Counted from the stretch's first letter, positions 24,505 through 32,429 are shown. The stretch: 64,000 nucleotides of DNA from an uncultured Bacteroidota bacterium (GCA_903883965.1 CAISCU010000014.1:1-64000); one strand, 5' to 3'. The notes: generated from the sequence alone by a model not told the origin. Translations and numbers: made by a program.

Positions 24505-26676
24505 TTAAATCAAAACCTTTCTAAAAATCCCAACTACCCTCAAGTTTTGGGTTTCTTCATTGCGAAGTACAATAGGCTCGTATGCCATTGTAGATTTTGG
24601 CAATAGTTGAATCTCCAAATGCTCAAATGATTCCTCAGAAATCACTTTCTTGCTGCGATACTCCTTCACCGTATAATTCGATCCAAAATCTGAATCTTTG
24701 AAATCCGTTAATTCCACCAGCGTTATTAACCCATTGCGCGATCCATGTTGGTATCGCTCAAACAAACAAATCGATCCATTGGGAATGATTTTATTCATGG
24801 ACTCCCCAACAACCTTACATGCAAAAAAATCGTTCTTATTCTTTAATTGCGATTCCAATTCAATAAACTGTAACGATTCAACCTTCTGAATTCCACTAAA
24901 TAACCCTGCCGCAATTTTTAAATCGTAAAAAGGAATTGTGAATGAATTCGGTTCATCCAATATCCGCAAAGAAACGGAATTATTAGCCGCCTCAAAAGTT
25001 CTAAAATAGCCTTTTAAATACTTGCGCATTCCTTGATTACAAGCATATATAAAAGTTCCTTTCATCCCCCTTAGCATAATGGTTCTGTAAATATTGATTA
25101 TAAAATTATGAAGAACGTCATAGTCTGTAATGGTATTTTTACCAGCCTTATCCTTATAATTTTCCTTTATCACAATTAATTTCTGCTTCTCAAAATCATA
25201 ATCAATCTCAGGCCCAATAATTACACCTGTATAATTCAAATCATAGCCCTGGGTAGTATGAATGCAGCCTACTTCATTAATCGCATTTGTAGAATTCACC
25301 CAATCAATCGCCAAACTATTCCATCGTAGTTTTACATCCTGAATCTCAATATCAAAAACTAATTTATCCTTCTTCGACTTCCATTCCCAAGCATATCCTG
25401 CCACCATTCTTGACAAACCATCCATTTTATCTTTCCTACCAATCGCTTCCACCATATCCTGAATATTATCATAAATTAAGCATTCATATTCGGGCGACTG
25501 ATATGTTGAACCAGAAGAAATTTTGCCACTAAAAACATCATTCAGCAAATTCACATATTCATTTCCACCTTTGCAACGGAACTGTGTTTTCAAAACTTCA
25601 ATTCTCGTATATTCACTATGCTCTAATGCATCAAATCTTTCACGCAACACATCTGATGGTTTCACACTTTGATTGCGGTCATAAAATAATAACAACTTAT
25701 TCGATTGTTTAATTAACCAATCTAACTCAGATGCTTTTGAATGATCAAAACCTAATTGAGCACATACCTCATCAAAAGGTTTAAAATAAGGACCCAAATT
25801 AACCCTTCTCCTCAATCGATGTGCCTCATCAACAATCACCAAATCATATTTTCTTTTCGCCAAATCCGACGGTCCGATTACCATATTCGGCGATAACCCT
25901 TGAATATTTTTAAAAACCCTAGAAATGGTTTTTCTAAACGATGCCATGGGGATGCACAAAGCCATTTCCAAGTCGCCATAATGCAATCTTACTTGTTTCA
26001 GCAAATCAAACAACTCCTCATCTTGCTCATCAAAATCAGCGAAATTAAAATCATCTAAGTTTGTTTTGAGCAATTTGAATAAAAATATCGCTAAAATAGA
26101 CTTTCCAGTACCAGCCCCTCCTTGTATCAAACTTACTTTATTACCTTTATCAAGCAGGCATTCCAAAATCAATTTCAAACTTGTAACTTGCTCAGCAGAC
26201 AGAGATTTGTAAGGCGAATATTTAAACAAATCAGAATTACTAATATGTTCCAATGAATGCCTAGCAATTCCCAAAGTCCTCAACTCACTCCATATATCTG
26301 CGAATAAGTTCCAATACTCCTGTTTCTGATAATAGCGATGGTTGGCAATTCCCAAATTGCCATTCTTCAATTGATATTGCCCATCAGCATTAATGTATCG
26401 TATTAAATTCGACTCAACGTCCAAAGTGGCCGATTTATTAAAAAGCTCACTGAGTATCAAGCTCACAGAGGAAAGTTCCTTTTTATTGATCGATTTAGAA
26501 TGAGCGCGCATTCTTTTTATGACATCGGTTGTTTCCCCTACATATGCGCTTTTATTTTTATTATTATTTAAAAAATAAACTAGCGGCCAAGAAACAAAAT
26601 CTCTATGATTTAAGATAATTTCCGACTCTAAATCGGTATCAAAATTATAATTAGAAATTGTAAACTGTTTGCCCAT
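24505..26676 (-). CDS. GIY-YIG nuclease / DUF2075 helicase-like ATPase / S24 (LexA-UmuD-like) peptidase fusion
   Basis: 723-residue three-part protein. (1) Residues about 31-100: GIY-YIG-type nuclease (LVYFLNN...SAYVGETTDVIKRMRAHS, with Glu in DVESNLIRYI). (2) About 155-575: DUF2075 superfamily-1 helicase-like ATPase with Walker A GGAGTGKS (186-193), Walker B VIVDEAHRLRR (about 280-290), CIHTTQGYDLNYTGVIIGPE and YRTIMLRGMKGTFIYAC (540-555). (3) About 580-723: S24 serine-lysine peptidase with GESM (Ser626), a Lys in YTVKEY (Lys671), and an Ala-Gly bond in LKIAAGLFSG 35 residues before the Ser. It starts directly at the stop of the pyrophosphohydrolase gene (TAGATG). Probable role: nucleic-acid defence controlled by self-cleavage (inference). 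No signal or membrane segment. Confidence 0.85.
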   Translation of the reverse strand: MGKQFTISNYNFDTDLESEIILNHRDFVSWPLVYFLNNNKNKSAYVGETTDVIKRMRAHSKSINKKELSSVSLILSELFNKSATLDVESNLIRYINADGQYQLKNGNLGIANHRYYQKQEYWNLFADIWSELRTLGIARHSLEHISNSDLFKYSPYKSLSAEQVTSLKLILECLLDKGNKVSLIQGGAGTGKSILAIFLFKLLKTNLDDFNFADFDEQDEELFDLLKQVRLHYGDLEMALCIPMASFRKTISRVFKNIQGLSPNMVIGPSDLAKRKYDLVIVDEAHRLRRRVNLGPYFKPFDEVCAQLGFDHSKASELDWLIKQSNKLLLFYDRNQSVKPSDVLRERFDALEHSEYTRIEVLKTQFRCKGGNEYVNLLNDVFSGKISSGSTYQSPEYECLIYDNIQDMVEAIGRKDKMDGLSRMVAGYAWEWKSKKDKLVFDIEIQDVKLRWNSLAIDWVNSTNAINEVGCIHTTQGYDLNYTGVIIGPEIDYDFEKQKLIVIKENYKDKAGKNTITDYDVLHNFIINIYRTIMLRGMKGTFIYACNQGMRKYLKGYFRTFEAANNSVSLRILDEPNSFTIPFYDLKIAAGLFSGIQKVESLQFIELESQLKNKNDFFACKVVGESMNKIIPNGSICLFERYQHGSRNGLITLVELTDFKDSDFGSNYTVKEYRSKKVISEESFEHLEIQLLPKSTMAYEPIVLRNEETQNLRVVGIFRKVLI

Positions 26677-27009
26677 CTACAAAGAATTGTATTTATCGGC
26701 TTTTCCTTTAGATTTTTCAACCGGATATTTAGCAGCATTTTTAGCAATCTTTGAATCAATAATCGTAGTAAAATCTAAATTATAATGATTCATGAGTAAA
26801 AGCGCATATGAAAATACATCGGCCAATTCTTCTTTAACTTTCTCTAGATTGGCATTATTAGGTGATTTCCATAAGTACAATTCCATCAATTCATTGGCTT
26901 CTATAGATAGTGCAATAGCCAAATCTTTAGGATTGTGAAATTGCTCCCAATCTCTTTCATTTCTGAATTGAATAAGCTTCTGAACGGTATCTTTTATATC
27001 CTCTGTCAT
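26677..27009 (-). CDS. MazG-like / dCTPP1-type nucleotide pyrophosphohydrolase
   Basis: 110-residue all-alpha NTP pyrophosphohydrolase that converts a (d)NTP to (d)NMP and PPi. RDWEQFHNPKDLAIALSIEANELMELYLW closely follows the dCTPP1 (XTP3-TPA) pattern, with metal-binding Glu residues in EANELME and EELADVFSYAL. Such enzymes act on dCTP and modified dCTPs; the substrate here is not known. The gene abuts the fusion gene (stop and start codons adjacent), so the two products are made together. A perfect -7 box (TAAATTTG) ends four bases before its ATG. It is the first gene inside the island next to mnmE. Confidence 0.87.
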   Translation of the reverse strand: MTEDIKDTVQKLIQFRNERDWEQFHNPKDLAIALSIEANELMELYLWKSPNNANLEKVKEELADVFSYALLLMNHYNLDFTTIIDSKIAKNAAKYPVEKSKGKADKYNSL

Positions 27010-27013
27010 TCAT

Positions 27014-27021
27014 CAAATTTA
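27014..27021 (-). promoter_or_regulatory. Candidate -7 box of the pyrophosphohydrolase/fusion operon
   Basis: Minus strand TAAATTTG, then four bases, then the ATG at 27009. The position predicts a leaderless mRNA and gives the island pair its own promoter between the att repeat and the first codon. Confidence 0.4.
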
Positions 27022-27038
27022 ATGAATTTGTATGAGTT

Positions 27039-27053
27039 TTACTTTCCGATACA
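27039..27053. repeat. Proximal attachment-site copy within the mnmE 3' end
   Basis: TTACTTTCCGATACA, the complement of the last five mnmE codons (Cys-Ile-Gly-Lys-stop); identical to 22091-22105. Confidence 0.7.
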
Positions 27054-28412
27054 AAACTTGCTAAAAATATTCCCCAGCAAGTCGTCTGTAGTAATTTCGC
27101 CAGTTATTTCACCTAAATGGTGCAGGGCTTTGCGAATATCAAAGGCCAAAAGCTCTCCACTCCTACCCATTTCCATTGATTGAATTACCGCTTGCAAGGC
27201 ATTGCGGGCATGTGTAAGGGCTTCAAAATGCCTGAGGTTGGTAACCAACACATCGTTCTTCACTTGCTCTTTGTTGACAATTTCTAACAGGGCTTTTTCT
27301 AAATGGGCTAAACCCAATTTTTCTTTGCTTGAAATAGCAACCAAACCCGGTATGCTTTCAAACAAAGGTGCATTGTTGAGCAAATCAATTTTATTGGCTA
27401 CAGGAACCACAACGGCTTGTAAATTGTTGAAGCTTTGCAATTCAGCTTGCAAGCTTTCTAAACTTGTAGAAGCGGCATCAAACACATACAATACAATGCT
27501 GGCTTGTTGAATGCGCTCCATGGTTTTTTCTATGCCCATGTTTTCAATGATATCGGCACTCCCCTCTCTAATACCTGCTGTATCAATTAAACGGAACAAA
27601 ACACCTTCAATGACAAAGCCTTCTTCAATGACATCACGGGTGGTTCCAGCAATGTCGCTCACCAAGGCTCTTTCGTCTTGCAACAAGGCATTGAGCAAGG
27701 TGCTTTTTCCGGCATTGGGCTTGCCTGCAATAACGGTGGGTATGCCGTTTTTAATGGCGTTGCCATAGGCAAACGAATCAATCAATACACTTAAATTGAC
27801 AATCAGTTGTTGAACCAATGCAGTTAAATCTTTGCGGCTGGCAAATTCTACATCTTCTTCTGAAAAATCCAATTCCAATTCAATCAAGGAGGCAAAATTC
27901 ACTAACTTTTCTCTGAGCACACTCAATTGTTTAGAAAAGCCGCCACGCATTTGCTGCAAGGCACTTTGGTGGGTTGCAGAACTTTGTGAGGCAATTAAAT
28001 CGGCTACGGCTTCGGCTTGGGTTAGGTCCATTTTGCCATTTAAAAATGAACGCAAGGTAAACTCTCCAGGCTGTGCCATTCTTGCGCCTTGTTTCACCAA
28101 AACTTCTAAAATGCGTTTTAAAATATAGGGAGAACCATGCCCGCTTAATTCAACAGTATGTTCTCCAGTATAGCTTTTAGGCCCAACAAAAACAGCTGCC
28201 AATACCTCATCTATCCATTCGGTTCCATCTAAAATTTTTCCAAAATGAAGGGTATGCCCTGCTACTTGGGTTAAATCTGCACCTTTGAAACAACTGTTGC
28301 AAATTTCCAAGGCTTTTGGACCACTGACTCTGATAACGCCTATGGCACCTACTCCCGAAGGGGTGGCCAATGCACAAATGGTTTCTCCTAATTGGGTTTT
28401 GGAATAATTCAT
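27039..28412 (-). CDS. mnmE: tRNA uridine-5-carboxymethylaminomethyl(34) synthesis GTPase MnmE
   Basis: GTPase that, with MnmG, modifies the wobble uridine (cmnm5U34) of several tRNAs. It has an N-terminal folate-binding domain (ICALATPSGVGAIGVIRVSG), helical domain, G domain with G1 GKPNAGKST, DTAGIRE and NKID, and the C-terminal CIGK motif, whose Cys is needed for the reaction. The ORF track begins at 28460; ATG at 28412 (MNYSKTQLGET) matches the family start and gives 457 aa. Its 3' terminal 15 nt serve as the integration site of the island and the open reading frame is left intact. A -7 box (TACTTTTG) ends five bases before the ATG. Confidence 0.96.
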   Translation of the reverse strand: MNYSKTQLGETICALATPSGVGAIGVIRVSGPKALEICNSCFKGADLTQVAGHTLHFGKILDGTEWIDEVLAAVFVGPKSYTGEHTVELSGHGSPYILKRILEVLVKQGARMAQPGEFTLRSFLNGKMDLTQAEAVADLIASQSSATHQSALQQMRGGFSKQLSVLREKLVNFASLIELELDFSEEDVEFASRKDLTALVQQLIVNLSVLIDSFAYGNAIKNGIPTVIAGKPNAGKSTLLNALLQDERALVSDIAGTTRDVIEEGFVIEGVLFRLIDTAGIREGSADIIENMGIEKTMERIQQASIVLYVFDAASTSLESLQAELQSFNNLQAVVVPVANKIDLLNNAPLFESIPGLVAISSKEKLGLAHLEKALLEIVNKEQVKNDVLVTNLRHFEALTHARNALQAVIQSMEMGRSGELLAFDIRKALHHLGEITGEITTDDLLGNIFSKFCIGK

Positions 28413-28417
28413 TGGCA

Positions 28418-28425
28418 CAAAAGTA
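28418..28425 (-). promoter_or_regulatory. Candidate -7 box of mnmE
   Basis: Minus strand TACTTTTG (perfect TAnnTTTG), five bases before the ATG at 28412, implying a very short or absent leader. No matching -33 element is evident. Confidence 0.35.
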
Positions 28426-28480
28426 ATTGATTCTGCGCAGGACTCTGTTTCTTTGGGCATTAATTTTATAAATTGTGCCT

Positions 28481-29422
28481 ATGAAAAATTGCATTTGCTT
28501 ACTTGGCATTTTATGGGCTCAATGGGCTTGGTCGCAGAACCCAACTAAACAAGCACTGCCAGTAAAAGACAGCCTTATTCAGTTGATTTTCAAAAGCCAA
28601 TTGATAGGCGACAGAACCATTACCCTATGGTTGCCAGCAGCTACAAAAGCCAATGAAAAACTAGCTGTAGTGTATATGCACGATGGGCAAATGTTGTTTG
28701 ATTCTACAAATACTTGGAACAAACAAGAATGGAATGTAGATGAAACCCTTAATGCCTTGTTTAAAGACAGCAATCTAACCCGGTGCATGGTGGTGGGTAT
28801 TTGGAACAATGGACCGCTCAGGCATTACGAATACAGCCCTCAGCAGGCCATAGAAAAGTATTTGAGTGCTACTGAACAAGCGCAGTTGATGCAGCAGTTG
28901 CACGAATCAAAAAAAACAAGAAATGAGAATAAACAACAATTGTTAGGTGATGATTACTTGAAATTTATAATAGAAGAGCTAAAACCATACATTGACCAAC
29001 ACTACCATACATACCCCGATGCAGCACATACCAGCATCATGGGTTCGAGCATGGGTGGTATCATCTCTTTTTACGGACTATGCCAATACCCTCAAATTTT
29101 TGGAAACGCACTTTGCCTATCAACGCATTGGCCGGGTTTATACGTACTCAAAGACAACCTGTTTCAAAAAGCCATTTTAAGTTATGCCAAAGCCAACATA
29201 CCACGATTGCCTGCTAGTGCCAAGTTCTATTTTGACAGAGGAACCACTACTCTAGACAGTTTATACGAATTTGGACAAGGACAAATTGACCAATTGTTGC
29301 AAAAACACTTACAAGCCAAGCAATACCAAAGTTTGGTTTTTGAAGGAGCCAACCATACCGAAAAAGCATGGGCTGCAAGGCTTGCCTTACCTTTTAGGTT
29401 TGCCTTAAAAAACAAGAACTGA
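28481..29422 (+). CDS. Secreted esterase (esterase D / enterochelin esterase-like fold)
   Basis: Alpha/beta hydrolase of the putative-esterase family (PF00756 type). It has a signal peptide (KNCICLLGILWAQWAWSQ), an early DRTITLWLPA and VYMHDGQMLFD segment, and the nucleophile elbow GSSMGG with the catalytic Ser, followed by the His-containing EGANHTEKAW. 314 aa from ATG 28481; the track start two codons upstream is equally possible. The substrate could be feruloyl, siderophore or cephalosporin esters; none can be chosen. Divergent from mnmE with a 68-bp shared region. Confidence 0.85.
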   Translation: MKNCICLLGILWAQWAWSQNPTKQALPVKDSLIQLIFKSQLIGDRTITLWLPAATKANEKLAVVYMHDGQMLFDSTNTWNKQEWNVDETLNALFKDSNLTRCMVVGIWNNGPLRHYEYSPQQAIEKYLSATEQAQLMQQLHESKKTRNENKQQLLGDDYLKFIIEELKPYIDQHYHTYPDAAHTSIMGSSMGGIISFYGLCQYPQIFGNALCLSTHWPGLYVLKDNLFQKAILSYAKANIPRLPASAKFYFDRGTTTLDSLYEFGQGQIDQLLQKHLQAKQYQSLVFEGANHTEKAWAARLALPFRFALKNKN

Positions 29423-29481
29423 GATAAGTCATTGCCACTAACAAATTATTGGGCGTAATTGCAGGCTCAAATTTGACTAAA

Positions 29482-29886
29482 ATGGAATTAAAACCATACC
29501 TCATTTTTCAGGGCAATGCTGAAGCTGCCATGAATTTTTATATAGCTTGTTTTCAGGCAGAAATTGTTGGCATTAACCGTTACGACAATGCCCCAATGGA
29601 AATACCAGAAAATTACACCAACAAAATCTTGCATGCCGAAATTAAAATAGGCAGCCAATCTATGTTATTCTGTGATATTTTACCCGACCGACCTTTTGTG
29701 CAAGGCAGCAATTTCTCTATGTCGGTAGACATTCCTCAAGTTATGGAAATGGATAAAGTTTTCAATCAATTGGCGGTAAACGGTAAGGTTGAAATGCCCT
29801 TACAAGATACTTTTTGGGGAGCCCGTTTTGGCATTTTAATTGACCAATTTGGCATTAGGTGGATGTTGAACTGCGATTTAAATTAA
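29482..29886 (+). CDS. VOC family protein (PhnB-like glyoxalase/dioxygenase fold)
   Basis: 134-residue vicinal-oxygen-chelate fold protein: LKPYLIFQGNAEAAMNFYIACFQAEIVG at the start, KILHAEIKIGSQSMLFCDIL in the middle and LQDTFWGARFGILIDQFGIRWMLNC at the end, the standard PhnB-like pattern. The family includes enzymes of unknown specificity; no metal set can be confidently named. The track start at 29449 is replaced by ATG 29482, the family start. Its 3' end overlaps the convergent RT gene by 32 nt. Confidence 0.87.
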   Translation: MELKPYLIFQGNAEAAMNFYIACFQAEIVGINRYDNAPMEIPENYTNKILHAEIKIGSQSMLFCDILPDRPFVQGSNFSMSVDIPQVMEMDKVFNQLAVNGKVEMPLQDTFWGARFGILIDQFGIRWMLNCDLN

Positions 29887-30859
29887 AAGTTTTATATACT
29901 GCTTTTAAACGCAAAAAGGTATTGTAACAATTGGGGGTTTGTTCACCTTTAACCCTGGCCATATACCTAATTTTACCTAGCAAAATACGCACAAAATGTT
30001 GTTCGTTTGCAATGGCCTTGTGTTGATTTTTGCGCGCGTAATTTTGCATAGCATGGGTTAATCCATTCGTTTCTGCATCATGCAAAATGGCGCGCAACAA
30101 ACGGTAATACCGCCTGTCTAAATTCATTTTTTGATTCACTTTAATACCCGTTACATACTTGGCCTGATGGGGCCCAGCCATTCTGTATTTTTTAGGGTTC
30201 ACCTCAAAGCCTTCTTTCCATAAGAGTTCCATCACCAATTGGTCAAAGAAAATTGGGAAAGGAGTATGGCTCGAAAAACTCAAATCATCGGCATAACGGG
30301 TATAAATAATTGAGGAATTTAAATGCGATTCCAACAGTTGTTGCATCCTAAAATCTAAATGCCTGCAAACAATATTCGACAACAACGGAGAACTGGGCGC
30401 ACCCATAGGCAAACGCCCATCAATTGTGCACAACAATGCAAATTGAACCGCCATTTCATAAGTAAAACCAAAGGGTTCCAATTGCAATGCTGACACTACT
30501 TTTTTGGTGCTGATGGCATGAAAAAAATCTTTGATATCTAAGTTCAACAAATATGCCTTTTTCAAATGGCTGGTGGCATTGCTAAGGTTATTCCTATTAG
30601 AAAAAAAGGGTCCATTTTTCACAAAACCATGTACCTGATCTGGAGCTTGATACAGTTTGTTCAAATAACTGACAATGGCCAATTGTACACTTTTTAAATC
30701 CGGCTCTGGCGACTCAATGGTTCTTTTGCCCCCACTTTTCTTTGGAATTTGAAATGTGGTATATTTAGGGTTAGACATGAGTTCCATACAACGCAATATG
30801 TCTATGCGGTATGCTTCGCAAAAACTATCTAAACTATTGTATTTAATTGGATTGTTCAT
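29855..30859 (-). CDS. Retron-type reverse transcriptase
   Basis: 334-residue RNA-directed DNA polymerase. RT motifs in order: KKSGGKRTI (about 40-48), LNLDIKDFFHAI (106-117), GRLPMGAPSSPLLSNIV (RT4, 148-164), active site YADD (189-192), and NPKK. Two retron-specific marks are present: NAxxH (NATSH, 94-98) before the DIKDFF motif and VTG (236-238) in KYVTGIKVN. There is no maturase or endonuclease domain, so it is not a group II intron protein. Upstream on the same strand lies a 140-nt segment with terminal inverted repeats, read as msr-msd. It probably makes msDNA and functions in phage defence with a partner, most plausibly the DnaB-like protein upstream. Confidence 0.9.
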   Translation of the reverse strand: MNNPIKYNSLDSFCEAYRIDILRCMELMSNPKYTTFQIPKKSGGKRTIESPEPDLKSVQLAIVSYLNKLYQAPDQVHGFVKNGPFFSNRNNLSNATSHLKKAYLLNLDIKDFFHAISTKKVVSALQLEPFGFTYEMAVQFALLCTIDGRLPMGAPSSPLLSNIVCRHLDFRMQQLLESHLNSSIIYTRYADDLSFSSHTPFPIFFDQLVMELLWKEGFEVNPKKYRMAGPHQAKYVTGIKVNQKMNLDRRYYRLLRAILHDAETNGLTHAMQNYARKNQHKAIANEQHFVRILLGKIRYMARVKGEQTPNCYNTFLRLKAVYKTFNLNRSSTST

Positions 30860-30870
30860 GTACTTAAAAA

Positions 30871-31010
30871 CCAGTGCTGCTTGTTTGATCTATTTACCAA
30901 TAGGACACATTTTCGCAGAAAATGCTAACCCATTGCCCCTAGTTACACAGACTGCAGTTACACAGCCAAAGACGGGTATTTCTTCATCAATTTTTGCAAG
31001 CAAGCACTGG
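30871..31010 (-). ncRNA. Putative retron msr-msd RNA
   Basis: Non-coding segment between the DnaB-like stop (31020) and the RT start (30859). Terminal inverted repeats: 30997-31010 CAAGCAAGCACTGG and 30871-30883 CCAGTGCTGCTTG, complementary apart from one extra base, as expected for retron a1/a2. Inside is a 38-nt hairpin (30898-30935): outer pairs CAAT(A)GG/CCCATTG and a perfect inner stem CATTTTC-gca-GAAAATG (30908-30924), fitting an msd stem-loop. The a1-side half carries two AGTTACACAG direct repeats (30941, 30956). The branching guanosine and exact msDNA ends cannot be fixed by eye. Confidence 0.68.
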
Positions 31011-31019
31011 CTCATTATT

Positions 31020-32360
31020 TTAAAGTTCTTTCAATCTGTTTACTGGAATGGTACTTTTAACTTGGCTTGATGTATTGAATCTGCCAAATACATCATATGA
31101 AATACGCACTGTTCCTGTTTGAAAACGGTTGTTTTTGGCCACCACCAATTCGGCTTGGTTCTGCGCGTTGGTACCATCTTCCCATTCGCACAAATGGTAA
31201 TAAGAAGGCCTGTATAAAAAAACCACTTGATCGGCCAATTCTTCTAACCAACCACTGTCTTTTAAATCTGATAAAATGGGCCTATTGGCATAACCTCTTT
31301 TTTCAGCATTTCTACTAATTTCAGAACCAATCAACAAACTAAAATTGTACAAAGTTGCCAGTCTTTTTAGTTCTTTGAGCACATTGCCTATGTATTTTTC
31401 TCGAGTGGTTGCCGTATTGAATTCAGGTTGTTGCAGGTATTGTATGCTATCTATGATAACCATATCTACTGGTGTCACAATCACTTGTTTTAAAATACTT
31501 GTCAGTAAATATTTTTCGTTACTTTCTAACAAATTGCAAAACTGAAACAAGCCCTCATTTTCTAATTGGTTGAGCTGTTCTATTTCTTTGTTCAATTCAG
31601 CTTCATTGGGTATTTCAAATTCAACATGATTTTCTAACGGAACTCCAAATAAATAGGCTTTTAAAAAACGTTGAGCGGTCATGCCATAGCTTAAAAACAA
31701 TACTTTTTTGCCTTGTTTAACGGTGATATCTTTGAACATAGACAACATCAATCTGGTTTTTCCCATTCCTGTTCTAGCGCCCAATACAGTCATTTGACCA
31801 GGTTCAAATCCTCCTCCTAACAATTGGTCCAATGCAGCAAAACCACTCGATAACAAATGGGTGTTTTTACGATGTACAATCTCATCTAATTGAGACAGCA
31901 ACAATCCAGAAAAAAACTGTGTAGATTGAACCGAATTGCGTTGTTTCAATTGAACCAATGAAAGCAAAGCCTGATCTATTTTTTCAGATAAACAGGATTT
32001 GGACGATGTCATTTGAGCAGCAATTTCGTTAAGCGTTCTAAGTTGATCGGCTTCAACAATCAAGGCAATACAATCTTCAACTTTAGAGGGTTCAATTTGG
32101 CATTGATTTAACCCATAAAACCACTCATTCCAAACAATTTCAGGATACTTTTCATAAACAGTTTGCTTAATTAATAAACTATCAAATGTTTGGTTCTGTT
32201 TAATTTTTTCAGCAATTGCACTAAAAATAAACCGATAAACCTGGGTTTGAATAAAGTGCTCATGTACTTGCAAAATACTCATCTGAAACACCTCTGGATA
32301 TTTCAATAAGCCTGCAATAAAATATTTCTCAAGTTCTTGAGTCTGAAACTGGGTAGTCAT
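31020..32360 (-). CDS. Divergent DnaB-like helicase linked to the retron
   Basis: 446-residue DnaB-family protein with an N-terminal DnaB-N-like helical domain (LEKYFIAGLLKYPEVFQMS, about 8-110), linker, and a RecA-like C-terminal domain: Walker A GARTGMGKT (194-202), Walker B VIIDSIQYL (301-309), REKYIGNVLKELKRLA, and GSEISRNAEKRGYANRPILSDLKDSGWLEELADQVVFLYRPSYY as in DnaB. It is shorter than a housekeeping DnaB of this phylum, and the H1a segment usually reading SLEM is SYGM, so the catalytic Glu is missing. The stop is 10 nt before the retron RNA, so helicase, RNA and RT form one transcription unit. Probably a specialised paralogue, possibly the retron effector (inference). Confidence 0.82.
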   Translation of the reverse strand: MTTQFQTQELEKYFIAGLLKYPEVFQMSILQVHEHFIQTQVYRFIFSAIAEKIKQNQTFDSLLIKQTVYEKYPEIVWNEWFYGLNQCQIEPSKVEDCIALIVEADQLRTLNEIAAQMTSSKSCLSEKIDQALLSLVQLKQRNSVQSTQFFSGLLLSQLDEIVHRKNTHLLSSGFAALDQLLGGGFEPGQMTVLGARTGMGKTRLMLSMFKDITVKQGKKVLFLSYGMTAQRFLKAYLFGVPLENHVEFEIPNEAELNKEIEQLNQLENEGLFQFCNLLESNEKYLLTSILKQVIVTPVDMVIIDSIQYLQQPEFNTATTREKYIGNVLKELKRLATLYNFSLLIGSEISRNAEKRGYANRPILSDLKDSGWLEELADQVVFLYRPSYYHLCEWEDGTNAQNQAELVVAKNNRFQTGTVRISYDVFGRFNTSSQVKSTIPVNRLKEL

Positions 32361-32429
32361 TGTTTTCTCGAATTTTGAAATACAATAGTAATTTTAAACA
32401 GCTGTACATTTTAATAATTTAATTCACAT

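Larger units (their letters stand above)
22091..27053. mobile_element. Small genomic island integrated at the 3' end of mnmE
   Basis: The 15-bp sequence TTACTTTCCGATACA occurs at 22091-22105 and at 27039-27053. The right copy is exactly the last 15 nt of mnmE including its stop codon (minus strand TGT ATC GGA AAG TAA). Such a duplication is what site-specific integration into the 3' end of a gene leaves behind, and the 3' end of trmE/mnmE is an established island site (Salmonella genomic island 1 family). The enclosed 4.9 kb holds a decayed HTH gene, Fic, a HipB-like regulator, the GIY-YIG/DUF2075/S24 fusion and a dNTP pyrophosphohydrolase, all accessory. No integrase remains, so the element is probably fixed or mobilised in trans. 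Confidence 0.72.

Noticed and set aside
29855-30859. RT as a group II intron maturase or diversity-generating retroelement
   Set aside because: No maturase or endonuclease domain, no intron RNA ends, and no template/variable repeat pair was seen nearby; NAxxH and VTG motifs point to a retron.
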